Positions 1-6,241 of a stretch of 6,504 nt of DNA are shown here, piece by piece. Origin of the DNA: an uncultured Ancrocorticia sp. Lineage in GTDB: Bacteria > Actinomycetota > Actinomycetes > Actinomycetales > Actinomycetaceae. Within the stretch, counting starts at the first letter, position 1; each line of letters begins with the position of its first letter. The DNA is taken from assembly GCA_905373325.1 (NCBI GenBank), contig CAJPTB010000114.1, positions 1 through 6,504 on the forward strand. The letters run 5' to 3'. A program made the translations under genes and the position numbers. The notes below the pieces were generated by a model. The model was not told where the DNA came from. It made no database searches and saw nothing but the letters and a program-made list of their open reading frames with translations.

Positions 1-47
1 TGGAGCCGATGCAGGCCTACGCGCTCGCGCCATCCGTGGGAGAATGA
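1..47 (+). CDS. Possible 3' end of an upstream gene (partial)
   Basis: The window opens inside a reading frame that runs without a stop to TGA at 45-47. The visible residues after the first two bases are EPMQAYALAPSVGE. If real, it ends only 4 nt before the purB ATG, and the purB ribosome binding site lies within its last codons, which would fit translational coupling in an operon. Fourteen residues are too few to identify a protein, and so short an open frame can occur by chance. Confidence 0.3.
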   Translation, partial: EPMQAYALAPSVGE

Positions 48-51
48 CGCC

Positions 52-1599
52 ATGATTACGCTCGGGCCCTTGGACGGCCGTTACCGCGAAACCGTTGCCC
101 CGCTCACCGCCTTCCTCTCCGAGGCCGCGCTCAACCGCGCCAGAATCGCCGTCGAGGTGGAATGGCTCATCTTCCTTTCGCAGAACGAGGTGTTCCCGGG
201 AGCCCCCGTCGTCTCCGAGGCCGACGTCGCCTACCTACGGGCGATCCCCCAAAAGTTCGGCGAAGCGGAGATAGCCGAGCACGCCGCCATCGAGGCCGAG
301 ACGAAGCACGACGTCAAGGCCGTGGAATATCTCATCAAACGCCGGATGGAGGCGGCGCCCGACGTCGTCGGGCCGAACACCGCCCTTCCCAGTCTGACCG
401 AAATGGTCCATGCTCTGTGCACCTCCGAGGACGTCAACAACCTCGCCTACGCCCTGTGCATCAAGGGCGCGGTGACCGACGTGTGGTTCCCCGCCGCGCT
501 CAAACTCCACGACGCCCTCGCCGAACTCGCGCACGCGCACGCGGATCTGCCCATGCTCTCGCGCACGCACGGGCAGACGGCCACGCCCACCACCGTCGGC
601 AAGGAAATGGCCGTCTTCGCCCACCGCCTGAGCCGCCAGCTCCGCAGGATCGCGAGCGCCGACTACCTGGGCAAGATCAACGGCGCCACCGGAACCTTCG
701 GCGCGCACGTCGCCGCCCTGCCCGACGCCGACTGGCCCGCTCTCTCGCGAGCCTTCGTCGAAGGCCTCGGCCTCGTGTGGAACCCGCTGACCACCCAGAT
801 CGAGCCGCACGACTGGCAGGCGGACCTCTTCTCCGACGTCGTCCACGCGAACCGCATCGCCCACAACCTCGCCACCGACATGTGGACGTACATCTCGCTC
901 GACTACTTCCACCAAAACCTGGCCGCCCAGGGCACAACCGGCTCCTCGACGATGCCGCACAAGGTCAATCCCATCCGCTTCGAAAACGCCGAGGCGAACC
1001 TCGAGGTCTCCTCGGCGCTGTTCGAGACGCTCGCCGAAACGCTCGTCACCTCGCGGCTTCAGCGCGACCTGACCGATTCGACGACGCAGCGCAACATCGG
1101 CGTCGCCTTCGGGCACTCGCTGCTGGCTCTCGACAACCTCGTGCGCGGGCTCGCCGGCGTGGACCCCAACCCGCAAAGGCTCGCCGAGGACCTCGACGCC
1201 TCGTGGGAGGTTCTAGGCGAGCCGATCCAGCAGGCCATGCGCGCGGCCGGACTCGGCGGCGCCACCGGAATGGGCAACCCCTACGAACGCTTGAAGGAGC
1301 TGACGCGGGGGCGCAAGGTCACGGCCGAGGACATGCGCGAAGCGATCGCCTCATTGGGCATGCCCGACGACGTCGCAGCGCGCCTGGCGGCGCTGACCCC
1401 TGCGAGCTACACCGGGCTGGCCGCTCGGCTGGTCGGATTCCTCGACGGCGCCGCGTACTTCAGCGGCGCGGGGCACTTCGCCGGCGCCACACAGCCACAG
1501 CCCGGCGACGCCGCTAACCCCGACGGCGCCGCACAGCCCAATGACGAGGCCTTGGAGCGCACGGAGCCGACCGAGCATGCGGAGGCCGCTCGCGAATGA
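52..1599 (+). CDS. purB: Adenylosuccinate lyase (E. coli-like type) with a C-terminal extension
   Basis: This cytosolic enzyme of the fumarase/aspartase superfamily acts twice in purine synthesis: it cleaves SAICAR to AICAR plus fumarate, and adenylosuccinate to AMP plus fumarate. The N-terminus carries LDGRY (residues 7-11), HDVKAVEY is at 86-93, and RTHGQ holds the probable catalytic acid His173 (equivalent of E. coli His171). The superfamily signature GSSTMPHKVNP at 297-307 includes the loop serine that acts as the base in homologues, and QRDLTDST is at 337-344. Homology to E. coli PurB (456 aa) ends near residue 467. About 50 further residues, rich in Ala, Pro, Gly and Glu with no visible domain, bring the length to 515. 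The ATG is preceded by GGGAGA at 38-43 with 8 nt spacing and starts exactly where the family begins. No frameshift is apparent. Identification is firm; only the role of the tail is unknown. Confidence 0.97.
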   Translation: MITLGPLDGRYRETVAPLTAFLSEAALNRARIAVEVEWLIFLSQNEVFPGAPVVSEADVAYLRAIPQKFGEAEIAEHAAIEAETKHDVKAVEYLIKRRMEAAPDVVGPNTALPSLTEMVHALCTSEDVNNLAYALCIKGAVTDVWFPAALKLHDALAELAHAHADLPMLSRTHGQTATPTTVGKEMAVFAHRLSRQLRRIASADYLGKINGATGTFGAHVAALPDADWPALSRAFVEGLGLVWNPLTTQIEPHDWQADLFSDVVHANRIAHNLATDMWTYISLDYFHQNLAAQGTTGSSTMPHKVNPIRFENAEANLEVSSALFETLAETLVTSRLQRDLTDSTTQRNIGVAFGHSLLALDNLVRGLAGVDPNPQRLAEDLDASWEVLGEPIQQAMRAAGLGGATGMGNPYERLKELTRGRKVTAEDMREAIASLGMPDDVAARLAALTPASYTGLAARLVGFLDGAAYFSGAGHFAGATQPQPGDAANPDGAAQPNDEALERTEPTEHAEAARE

Positions 1600-1684
1600 A
1601 CCGTCGAGCGTCCAGAGCCGATCAGAGGAGCGGAGGGCGCTGAGCCAGAGGGCCACGTCAACGCGCAGCCCCGGGCCCGCCCGC

Positions 1685-1701
1685 CTCCGTCAACACGGGA
1701 G
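1685..1701 (+). terminator. Weak hairpin after purB, possible terminator
   Basis: CTCCGT and ACGGGAG can pair as six base pairs with one bulged G (1699) around a CAAC loop. It lies 85 bases after the purB stop. No run of T follows, so an intrinsic terminator is only a weak possibility; actinobacterial terminators often lack a U tract. Confidence 0.2.
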
Positions 1702-1720
1702 TCAGATCACATGCAAACCG

Positions 1721-1743
1721 CAGCCGCTTCCCAGACTCGGCTG
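1721..1743. repeat. Inverted repeat CAGCCG / CGGCTG
   Basis: CAGCCG (1721-1726) and CGGCTG (1738-1743) form a perfect 6-bp inverted repeat around an 11-nt loop, extendable by one G-U pair. It is about 180 bases upstream of the DedA start. It could be an RNA hairpin, an operator or chance; nothing distinguishes these. Confidence 0.25.
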
Positions 1744-1881
1744 TCAAACTATTGGAGGCCTTTCGCTTCCCGAGCCGGCTCATGCGGCGAGTGATGCGAG
1801 CGAGGCCGAACGTATCGAACGAGTACCGCGCAACCGTCGGATCGAACCAACGTGCAATCGCGCCGGCAAAGCGTGCTGGGT

Positions 1882-1891
1882 CGATAGAGTG
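1882..1891 (+). promoter_or_regulatory. Promoter-like -10 element upstream of the DedA gene
   Basis: CGATAGAGTG contains TAGAGT (1885-1890), a fair match to the actinobacterial -10 pattern TANNNT. It lies 32 nt before the GTG start, leaving room for a short leader that carries the ribosome binding site. The identical 10-mer recurs at 2758-2767, also about 30 nt before a GTG start, which supports a regulatory role. No good -35 hexamer is visible at 16-18 nt spacing. Confidence 0.4.
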
Positions 1892-1922
1892 GAAAGAAAC
1901 GTAGAGAGAACAAGGAGACCTC

Positions 1923-2606
1923 GTGCCTCGATTCCTTGCCGCCGCGTCGTCGGCCGATCCTCAGGCGCTCTCAGGCATCGCCGGATGGGCCGTAGACATT
2001 ATGAACGACCTCGGCGGATTCGGCGCCGCGTCCCTCATCGCGCTGGAGAATCTGTTCCCGCCGCTCCCCTCGGAAGTGATCCTTCCGTTGGCGGGCTTCA
2101 CGGCGGGCACCGGAAACGCCAGCTTCACGCTGCTCGGGGCGATCCTGTGGTGCACCGCTGGATCGGTGGTCGGCGCGTGGGCGCTCTACGGCGTCGGCGC
2201 TCTGCTCGGCAGGGAGCGAACGCGCAAGCTCATGGGCAAACTCCCGCTGGTCAAAACCTCGGACATCGAGAAAACCGAGGCGTTCTTCGACCGGAGGGGA
2301 ACCTGGACGGTCCTTTTCGGCCGAATGATCCCGATCTTCCGCTCCCTCATCTCGATTCCGGCGGGCGTGACGCGCATGAACTTCTGGAAGTTCACCGCCC
2401 TGACCACGGCGGGGTCCGCTGTATGGAACACAATCCTCATCTGGGCCGGCCACGCCCTCGGCTCGAATTGGACGAAGGTGGAAGGCTACGTCGGGATACT
2501 GACGAAGGTCACGATAGTCGTCTGCCTGCTCGGCGGCGCCCTGTGGGTTGCGCTGCGCGTCCGCTCCAACAGGCGCAAGCGCGAGGACGTGCCCGCCGAA
2601 AACTGA
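1923..2606 (+). CDS. DedA/VTT-family integral membrane protein
   Basis: This 227-residue multi-spanning membrane protein belongs to the DedA (SNARE-associated/VTT domain) family. Members support membrane and envelope homeostasis; some, such as B. subtilis UptA, recycle undecaprenyl phosphate across the membrane. The family motif ENLFPPLPSE is at residues 42-51 (Glu42, Glu51), followed by LPLAG (54-58). The second hallmark, FGRMIPIFRSLISIPAG, is at 132-148 with Arg134, Pro137 and Arg140 in the predicted re-entrant region. Hydrophobic stretches lie roughly at 31-60, 68-95, 127-150, 157-178 and 191-212. The tail (about 213-227) is basic and probably cytoplasmic. GTG was chosen because AAGGAG (1912-1917) sits 5 nt upstream. 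Length is normal for the family. The family is certain; the exact substrate is not, and lipid-carrier transport is inferred from homologues. It is probably a single-gene unit with its own promoter. Confidence 0.94.
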   Translation: MPRFLAAASSADPQALSGIAGWAVDIMNDLGGFGAASLIALENLFPPLPSEVILPLAGFTAGTGNASFTLLGAILWCTAGSVVGAWALYGVGALLGRERTRKLMGKLPLVKTSDIEKTEAFFDRRGTWTVLFGRMIPIFRSLISIPAGVTRMNFWKFTALTTAGSAVWNTILIWAGHALGSNWTKVEGYVGILTKVTIVVCLLGGALWVALRVRSNRRKREDVPAEN

Positions 2607-2668
2607 GAAGCGCGACGCCGAAAGGCACAGTCGCGGGCGACGAACGCCGCAGCCGCCGGCAAGCGAAA

Positions 2669-2680
2669 GGCGGCGCCGCC
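2669..2680. repeat. Perfect 12-bp palindrome GGCGGCGCCGCC
   Basis: A fully self-complementary 12-mer in the spacer after the DedA gene, just upstream of the hairpin at 2690-2706. In GC-rich DNA such palindromes arise easily. It could add to termination or bind a dimeric regulator, but nothing shows either. Confidence 0.35.
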
Positions 2681-2689
2681 GAAAAGCAC

Positions 2690-2706
2690 GAGGCCGGCAG
2701 GGCCTC
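2690..2706 (+). terminator. Compact hairpin after the DedA gene, candidate terminator
   Basis: GAGGCC and GGCCTC pair perfectly over 6 bp around the 5-nt loop GGCAG, 84 bases after the DedA stop and before the next promoter-like element. The following bases (CTCTCACTCC) are pyrimidine-rich but not a T run. The position between two apparent transcription units makes a terminator plausible. Confidence 0.4.
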
Positions 2707-2757
2707 CTCTCACTCCGCCCAAAGCCTGGACGCTCGGCACGCGGGATCCTCCGCTCC

Positions 2758-2767
2758 CGATAGAGTG
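2758..2767 (+). promoter_or_regulatory. Promoter-like -10 element upstream of the first paralogue
   Basis: This is the same 10-mer, CGATAGAGTG, as at 1882-1891, with TAGAGT at 2761-2766. It lies 30 nt before the GTG start at 2797, with the ribosome binding site GGAGG (2784-2788) between. Recurrence at nearly the same distance from two unrelated genes supports a -10 box. No convincing -35 hexamer was found. Confidence 0.42.
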
Positions 2768-2796
2768 AAGGCGTCAATCGGACGGAGGCTGTTCCC

Positions 2797-4203
2797 GTGG
2801 ACGAAAACTACGAAGACTGTCGAATCGACGTCGGCTACCGAATGGCGATAGCCCCCTGGCGCGCACGTTCCTACATCGAAGGCGGCAAAGAAGACTTCTG
2901 CGGTTTCGCGATCGACGCCGCCCAGGTGAGCGGCATGAAGGAAGTCGGCGACTTCATCGACCTGTTCTGCGGGGCCATAGCGCCCGCGCAGTTCTCCCCT
3001 TCCGAGCCGATACACATACTCGAAGTGCCCACCAATCCGTTCGTGCAAGCGTCTCGCGCAGTGGGGGCCCTCCACCCTGACGCGCTCCTCGGCGGGATCT
3101 CCGAGATCTCGCCGTACAACGGCTCGGGGACCGCCAGCGGCGGCGGCTTTTCCACCGATCTTCTGTGGATAGAGCCCACGCGCCTGACCGCCGGCGCGGA
3201 GCTGTGGCGCTACTACCCCGGCAATCCCTCTCCCGAACTGTGCGGGATCTACTGCGGGACGGCCCTCGGATGGCGAAACATGCGTACGGGCAAGTTCGTC
3301 GCCTCCACTCCCAGCGACCTCATCGGCCCCGTCGTCAAGAGGGATTGGGCGCAGCTTCCCGTCGACGTCGAGATCGAGGAAGGCGAACCCGTGGCCGCGA
3401 CGATGGTCGCACCCGTGGACCCGCCGCAAGAAGAGGGTTTCAAGCCCGTGTCGAGCGGCATGTGGGTCAAGCGGATCGAGCTCTCCGAGGACGACGCCGT
3501 CTACGAAAACCAGAGGTACGCGACGATCAACCGCGTCCAGTCGCGCCTCGTACGCTTCATGCGAGGCCAGAGCGGCGAAAAGAGAGTGCTCGCGGTCGCG
3601 CGCGCAATCGACGCGAACTATGCAGAAAGCCAGGGCTTTGCGCGGCTCGAACCCGGCGTCTTCGCGTGTTTCCCCACGGTCGAGGAGGTGGCGCCGATAC
3701 ACGTGGACCGGCGGGCGGCCCCGTTCTCGTGGAACACGGCCGGCAAGCCCGCGGTGACCCGCAAACGCAAGAAGGAGCGCAGCAACTACGACGTCGCCGA
3801 GCTCCTGGAGGAGACGGCACTGCTTGTGACCGGCATGGCGCCGCCGAAATGGGAAAGATGCGACTTGGTGGTGCAACTCGTGGGACGAAAGGCGAAGGGC
3901 GAAGGGCACTTCGTCATCGACGCCGAGAAGGACGAAAGGCAGTTCGTGGATTCGCTCCCCGTGGCGATCCTCAAGTACCTGGCGCAGATCAAAGTGCTCC
4001 ACGCCCTGCAAGGGCAAGGCGCCCCGCTCGCCTACGCCCTCAGCGTCTTCCGGGGCGACCTCAAAAACTCCGAGATGATCCCCTTCCCCGACGAACACCC
4101 GCCCCTGCTCGAGCACATCGCGCCCGAGGACTGGCAGGAGGAACTCGAATACTTTCCGCGCGACGAAGAGCCCGAATGGGCTCGTCGCCTCATGGACCGG
4201 TGA
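2797..4203 (+). CDS. Uncharacterised protein, paralogue 1 of a tandem pair, DUF600/YezG-like C-terminal module
   Basis: I do not recognise this 468-residue protein as a named gene. It has no signal peptide or membrane segment, so it is probably cytosolic. It aligns with the next gene along almost its whole length. Shared blocks are EDFCGFA (32-38), RAVGALHPDA (87-96), LLWIEP (122-127), GPVVKRDW (177-184), ERSNYDV (327-333) and FPR...PEWA near the C-terminus (453-462). The part from about residue 325 onward reads as a helix, then APPKWERCDL with a beta-rich stretch, a second helix and an acidic end. This order, with 'APxxW' and 'FPR..PEW', resembles the DUF600/YezG family of toxin-immunity proteins; that is pattern matching by eye, not a search. 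The middle (about 120-310) looks beta-rich and may hold repeated small modules, each ending like EPGVFACFPTVEEV. GTG at 2797 has GGAGG 8 nt upstream. Function is unknown; immunity or antitoxin is one hypothesis, although no toxin lies beside it here. Confidence 0.9.
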   Translation: MDENYEDCRIDVGYRMAIAPWRARSYIEGGKEDFCGFAIDAAQVSGMKEVGDFIDLFCGAIAPAQFSPSEPIHILEVPTNPFVQASRAVGALHPDALLGGISEISPYNGSGTASGGGFSTDLLWIEPTRLTAGAELWRYYPGNPSPELCGIYCGTALGWRNMRTGKFVASTPSDLIGPVVKRDWAQLPVDVEIEEGEPVAATMVAPVDPPQEEGFKPVSSGMWVKRIELSEDDAVYENQRYATINRVQSRLVRFMRGQSGEKRVLAVARAIDANYAESQGFARLEPGVFACFPTVEEVAPIHVDRRAAPFSWNTAGKPAVTRKRKKERSNYDVAELLEETALLVTGMAPPKWERCDLVVQLVGRKAKGEGHFVIDAEKDERQFVDSLPVAILKYLAQIKVLHALQGQGAPLAYALSVFRGDLKNSEMIPFPDEHPPLLEHIAPEDWQEELEYFPRDEEPEWARRLMDR

Positions 4204-4317
4204 CGATCGGACGAGCCGAACCGAGCCCCTCAATCGAAGACGCCGAACGGCGAACCTCGACGGGGCCGGCGAAACCCTGAAAATCAAGAACATCAACCCG
4301 ACGAGCGAAGGAACCCA

Positions 4318-5829
4318 ATGAGCGTCGTTTACCAGCTGGCCGTCACCCCCTGGCAGGCCACCAGGTACCTTTCCGAGGGGACGGAGGATTTCTGCGGATT
4401 CGCCGTCGACGCGGCAAGAGTCGAGGACGTGCGCGACGCCGACGGCCTGCGCGAGCTTCTCCTGTGCAAAACGAACGAGGCGAACTTCCCGGCCGACGAG
4501 CCGCTGCACATCCTCAAGGCGCCCATCGGCCCGTTTGTCCACACTCGGCGCGCGGTCGGCCCACTGCACCCGGACGCCTTTCTGGGCGGCGTCACAGAGG
4601 ACTCCCCCTACGATCCGTCAGGCGTCGTCAGCGCAGGCGGCGCGACGGCGGAACTTCTGTGGATAGAGCCGGGGCGCCTGACCCCCGGCTCCGAACTGTG
4701 GCGCTTCCGCCCCGGAGAATCTAACCCGGAGCTTGCGGCCGTCTACCACGGCGTCGCCTGGGGGTGGGAAAACGCTCAGACGGGAGAGTTCGTCGCGGCC
4801 AAACCGAGCAAACTCATGGGGCCCGTGGTCAAGCGCGACTGGGGAACCGTCGCCGTCGACGTCGAAACCGACGGAGGGAAGCCGACCGCCGTCACCCTCG
4901 TCAGCCCCCAAAAACCGCCCGAAAGCGGGTTCGAGAGGCTGTCGACGGGCCTGTGGGCCAAACGCGTCGAGTACCACGAGGGGCTGAACGTCCACGAAAA
5001 CTACCTGTCGGCTCTGGCCCGCGGGGTGCCCGTCCGGGTGACCCGCCTCGCGAACTCCCCGAACGGAATGGAGGCCCTCGGATTCGCCCTCCTTATCGAC
5101 GCGCCCTACGCGATCGGCAACAGGGTGCTCCGCATCTCCCCCGGAGCTTTCTTCTGCGTCATGCCGATGGACGAAATGGAAAAGACCGTCGCGAGGGAAG
5201 GCAGGCCCGAAACCTGGGAGGTTTCGACGTTCCCCGCGGTCACGACGCTGTCGGTTCGGGAGCGGTCGAACTACGACGTCGACTCCCTCCTCAAGGACGT
5301 CTACGCGCTCATCGAGAACGTCGCGCCCGAAGGATGGCGCACGTGCACCCTCATCGTTCAGATAGTCGGCGGGCAGTTCCGCTACGGAGGCAACTTCTTC
5401 ATCCCGGCTTCCGCCTCGCCTTCCGGGGCCGGTTCCGAAGCCGCCTCGTCCGAGGATCGGAGCGCGAACGCCGGCGACGGCGCCCGCCAGGGGCCGGGAA
5501 GCCGGCAAGCGCGCAGCGGCAGGCCCCGCCGCCCCGTCTACGGCGGCGTCGTCGAAGAGATCTCCCTGCTTCCCAGCGCCGTCCTCGAATACCTGGGGCA
5601 GATCAAGAAGCTCGCGGCCACCCCCGAACGCGGCGCGCCGCTTGCCTTCACCTTGCAGGCAAGCGCATCGGGCGAGACGAAGCTGAACGTCACGTACGAG
5701 GAGACGCCCCCGCTCGTCGAATCCATCACCCCTCAGGCCTGGGCGGCCGAGATGGAGGCGTTTCCGCGCCCGAACCCGCCCGAATGGGCGTCGAGGCTCG
5801 CTGACCCCGGCGACGACGACGACCTGTGA
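4318..5829 (+). CDS. Uncharacterised protein, paralogue 2 of a tandem pair, with a low-complexity insert
   Basis: This 503-residue protein is a clear paralogue of the preceding gene and is likewise unidentified. Matching blocks are EDFCGFA (23-29), RAVGPLHPDA (78-87), LLWIEP (113-118), GPVVKRDW (168-175), ERSNYDV (315-321) and FPR...PEWA (482-491). It starts 9 residues later than paralogue 1 and ends in the acidic tail GDDDDL. The main difference is an insert of about 43 residues (around 364-406), rich in Ser, Gly, Ala and Arg, within the DUF600/YezG-like C-terminal module between a beta stretch and the helix LLPSAVLEYLGQIKKL. It looks like a flexible loop. The ATG has GAAGGA (4307-4312) 5 nt upstream. 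The gap to paralogue 1 is 114 bases with no visible promoter or strong terminator, so co-transcription is likely. No signal peptide or membrane segment is seen. A read-through artefact is unlikely because homology continues on both sides of the insert. Confidence 0.92.
   Translation: MSVVYQLAVTPWQATRYLSEGTEDFCGFAVDAARVEDVRDADGLRELLLCKTNEANFPADEPLHILKAPIGPFVHTRRAVGPLHPDAFLGGVTEDSPYDPSGVVSAGGATAELLWIEPGRLTPGSELWRFRPGESNPELAAVYHGVAWGWENAQTGEFVAAKPSKLMGPVVKRDWGTVAVDVETDGGKPTAVTLVSPQKPPESGFERLSTGLWAKRVEYHEGLNVHENYLSALARGVPVRVTRLANSPNGMEALGFALLIDAPYAIGNRVLRISPGAFFCVMPMDEMEKTVAREGRPETWEVSTFPAVTTLSVRERSNYDVDSLLKDVYALIENVAPEGWRTCTLIVQIVGGQFRYGGNFFIPASASPSGAGSEAASSEDRSANAGDGARQGPGSRQARSGRPRRPVYGGVVEEISLLPSAVLEYLGQIKKLAATPERGAPLAFTLQASASGETKLNVTYEETPPLVESITPQAWAAEMEAFPRPNPPEWASRLADPGDDDDL
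5404..5541 (+). other. Low-complexity insert within paralogue 2
   Basis: These codons specify about residues 363-408, dominated by Ser, Ala, Gly, Arg and Pro (acidic in its middle, basic at its end). Paralogue 1 has only a short connection at the same place. The reading frame and high third-position GC are maintained, so it is translated in-frame material rather than a frameshift. It is likely a disordered loop. Confidence 0.6.
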
Positions 5830-5830
5830 A

Positions 5831-5913
5831 GCACTCGCCCCTCAGGCACTCGCCGCAGTCGGCCGCTCAGACAACCGCCGCTGCCGCCCCTCAGACGCCC
5901 GCAGCGGCCCCTT
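5831..5913 (+). repeat. Degenerate ~25-nt tandem repeats after paralogue 2
   Basis: The core CTCAGRC occurs at 5841-5847, 5866-5872 and 5890-5896, spaced 25 and 24 nt apart, each followed within a few bases by a CGCMGC-like string. CGCCCCTCAG is exact at 5836-5845 and 5885-5894, and GCACTCGCC is exact at 5831-5839 and 5846-5854. This looks like a decayed tandem array in the intergenic spacer. Function is unknown. Confidence 0.5.
5877..5908 (+). terminator. 8-bp stem-loop between paralogue 2 and copZ, candidate terminator
   Basis: GCCGCTGC (5877-5884) is perfectly complementary to GCAGCGGC (5901-5908) around a 16-nt loop. It begins 48 bases after the paralogue 2 stop and ends 96 bases before copZ. 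No T run follows directly (CCCTTCTG). It is the longest perfect stem I saw in the window, so a terminator is plausible, although the loop is large and the stem falls within the repeat tract. Confidence 0.4.
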
Positions 5914-6004
5914 CTGAAACGCCGTCTCTGAAATACCGAGAGGGTCACGTGCGTTGAATCATGTGTCGGCGCATGGAGCGCCGCGAGCAAAGGAGTGAAC
6001 AGAC

Positions 6005-6241
6005 ATGACATTCGACCGCACCATTGAGCTTGGCGTCACAGGCATGACTTGCGAGCACTGCGTTTCACACGTGACCGAGGAGCTCAAAGCCCTCCCCGAC
6101 GTCGTCAACGTTTCGGTGACCCTCGCAAAGGGCGGAACGTCCAAGATTCTCGTGTACACGAACGCCGACATCCCCGACGCCGCGCTCAAGGAAGCGGTCG
6201 ACGAGGCCGGCGGATACGAGGTCAAGTCGATCGTTCGCTGA
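6005..6241 (+). CDS. copZ: CopZ-like heavy-metal-associated (HMA) copper chaperone
   Basis: This 78-residue protein is a stand-alone HMA domain with a beta-alpha-beta-beta-alpha-beta ferredoxin-like fold. The metal-binding motif GMTCEHC is at residues 13-19, with ligands Cys16 and Cys19. The pattern LPDVVNVSVTL follows at the usual place, and the family's GY.V ending appears as GGYEVKSIV. Proteins of this kind bind Cu(I) in the cytosol and pass it to a P-type ATPase such as CopA or to a copper sensor. AAAGGAG (5989-5995) lies 9 nt before the ATG. The length is typical. No CsoR or CopY operator is clearly visible upstream, so copper control is unproven. Copper rather than another soft metal is inferred from the family. 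Confidence 0.93.
   Translation: MTFDRTIELGVTGMTCEHCVSHVTEELKALPDVVNVSVTLAKGGTSKILVYTNADIPDAALKEAVDEAGGYEVKSIVR

Larger units (their letters stand above)
1600..1922. other. Gene-free stretch between purB and the DedA gene
   Basis: No convincing gene lies in these 323 bases. The only short open frame noticed, ATG 1782 to TAG 1904 (about 40 codons), has no good ribosome binding site and no recognisable product. The stretch contains two weak inverted repeats (1685-1701 and 1721-1743, listed separately), a promoter-like element near its end and the DedA ribosome binding site AAGGAG at 1912-1917. No tRNA, riboswitch core or insertion-sequence end was recognised. Confidence 0.6.

Noticed and set aside
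235..1176. Minus-strand open frame of about 313 codons opposite purB
   Set aside because: It lies wholly within purB, whose identity is certain, and the product has no family features.
1742..1747. Perfect TTGACA -35 hexamer on the minus strand
   Set aside because: The sequence 17 nt further along is GCTGCG, not a -10 box, and no minus-strand gene follows.
1782..1904. Short open frame of about 40 codons in the purB-DedA spacer
   Set aside because: It has no good ribosome binding site and no recognisable product, and it overlaps the promoter-like element of the next gene.
1541..2851. Plus-strand open frame of about 436 codons spanning the end of purB, the spacer and the DedA gene
   Set aside because: It overlaps two firmly identified genes in another frame and encodes Arg/Pro-rich shadow sequence without a ribosome binding site.
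2710..4569. Very long minus-strand open frame (about 619 codons) opposite the first paralogue
   Set aside because: It is antisense to a gene with a clear ribosome binding site and a paralogue next door. Its product is rich in Arg, Gly, Val and Glu with no recognisable domain, as expected for a shadow in GC-rich DNA.
4618..5508. Minus-strand open frame of about 296 codons opposite paralogue 2
   Set aside because: The opposite strand encodes a conserved paralogue; this frame shows shadow-type composition.
5934..5947. Possible CsoR/CopY-like operator (TACCGAGAGGGTCA) upstream of copZ
   Set aside because: Only a three-base inverted match (ACC/GGT) is present, lacking the G/C tracts of CsoR sites and the TACA-TGTA core of CopY boxes.
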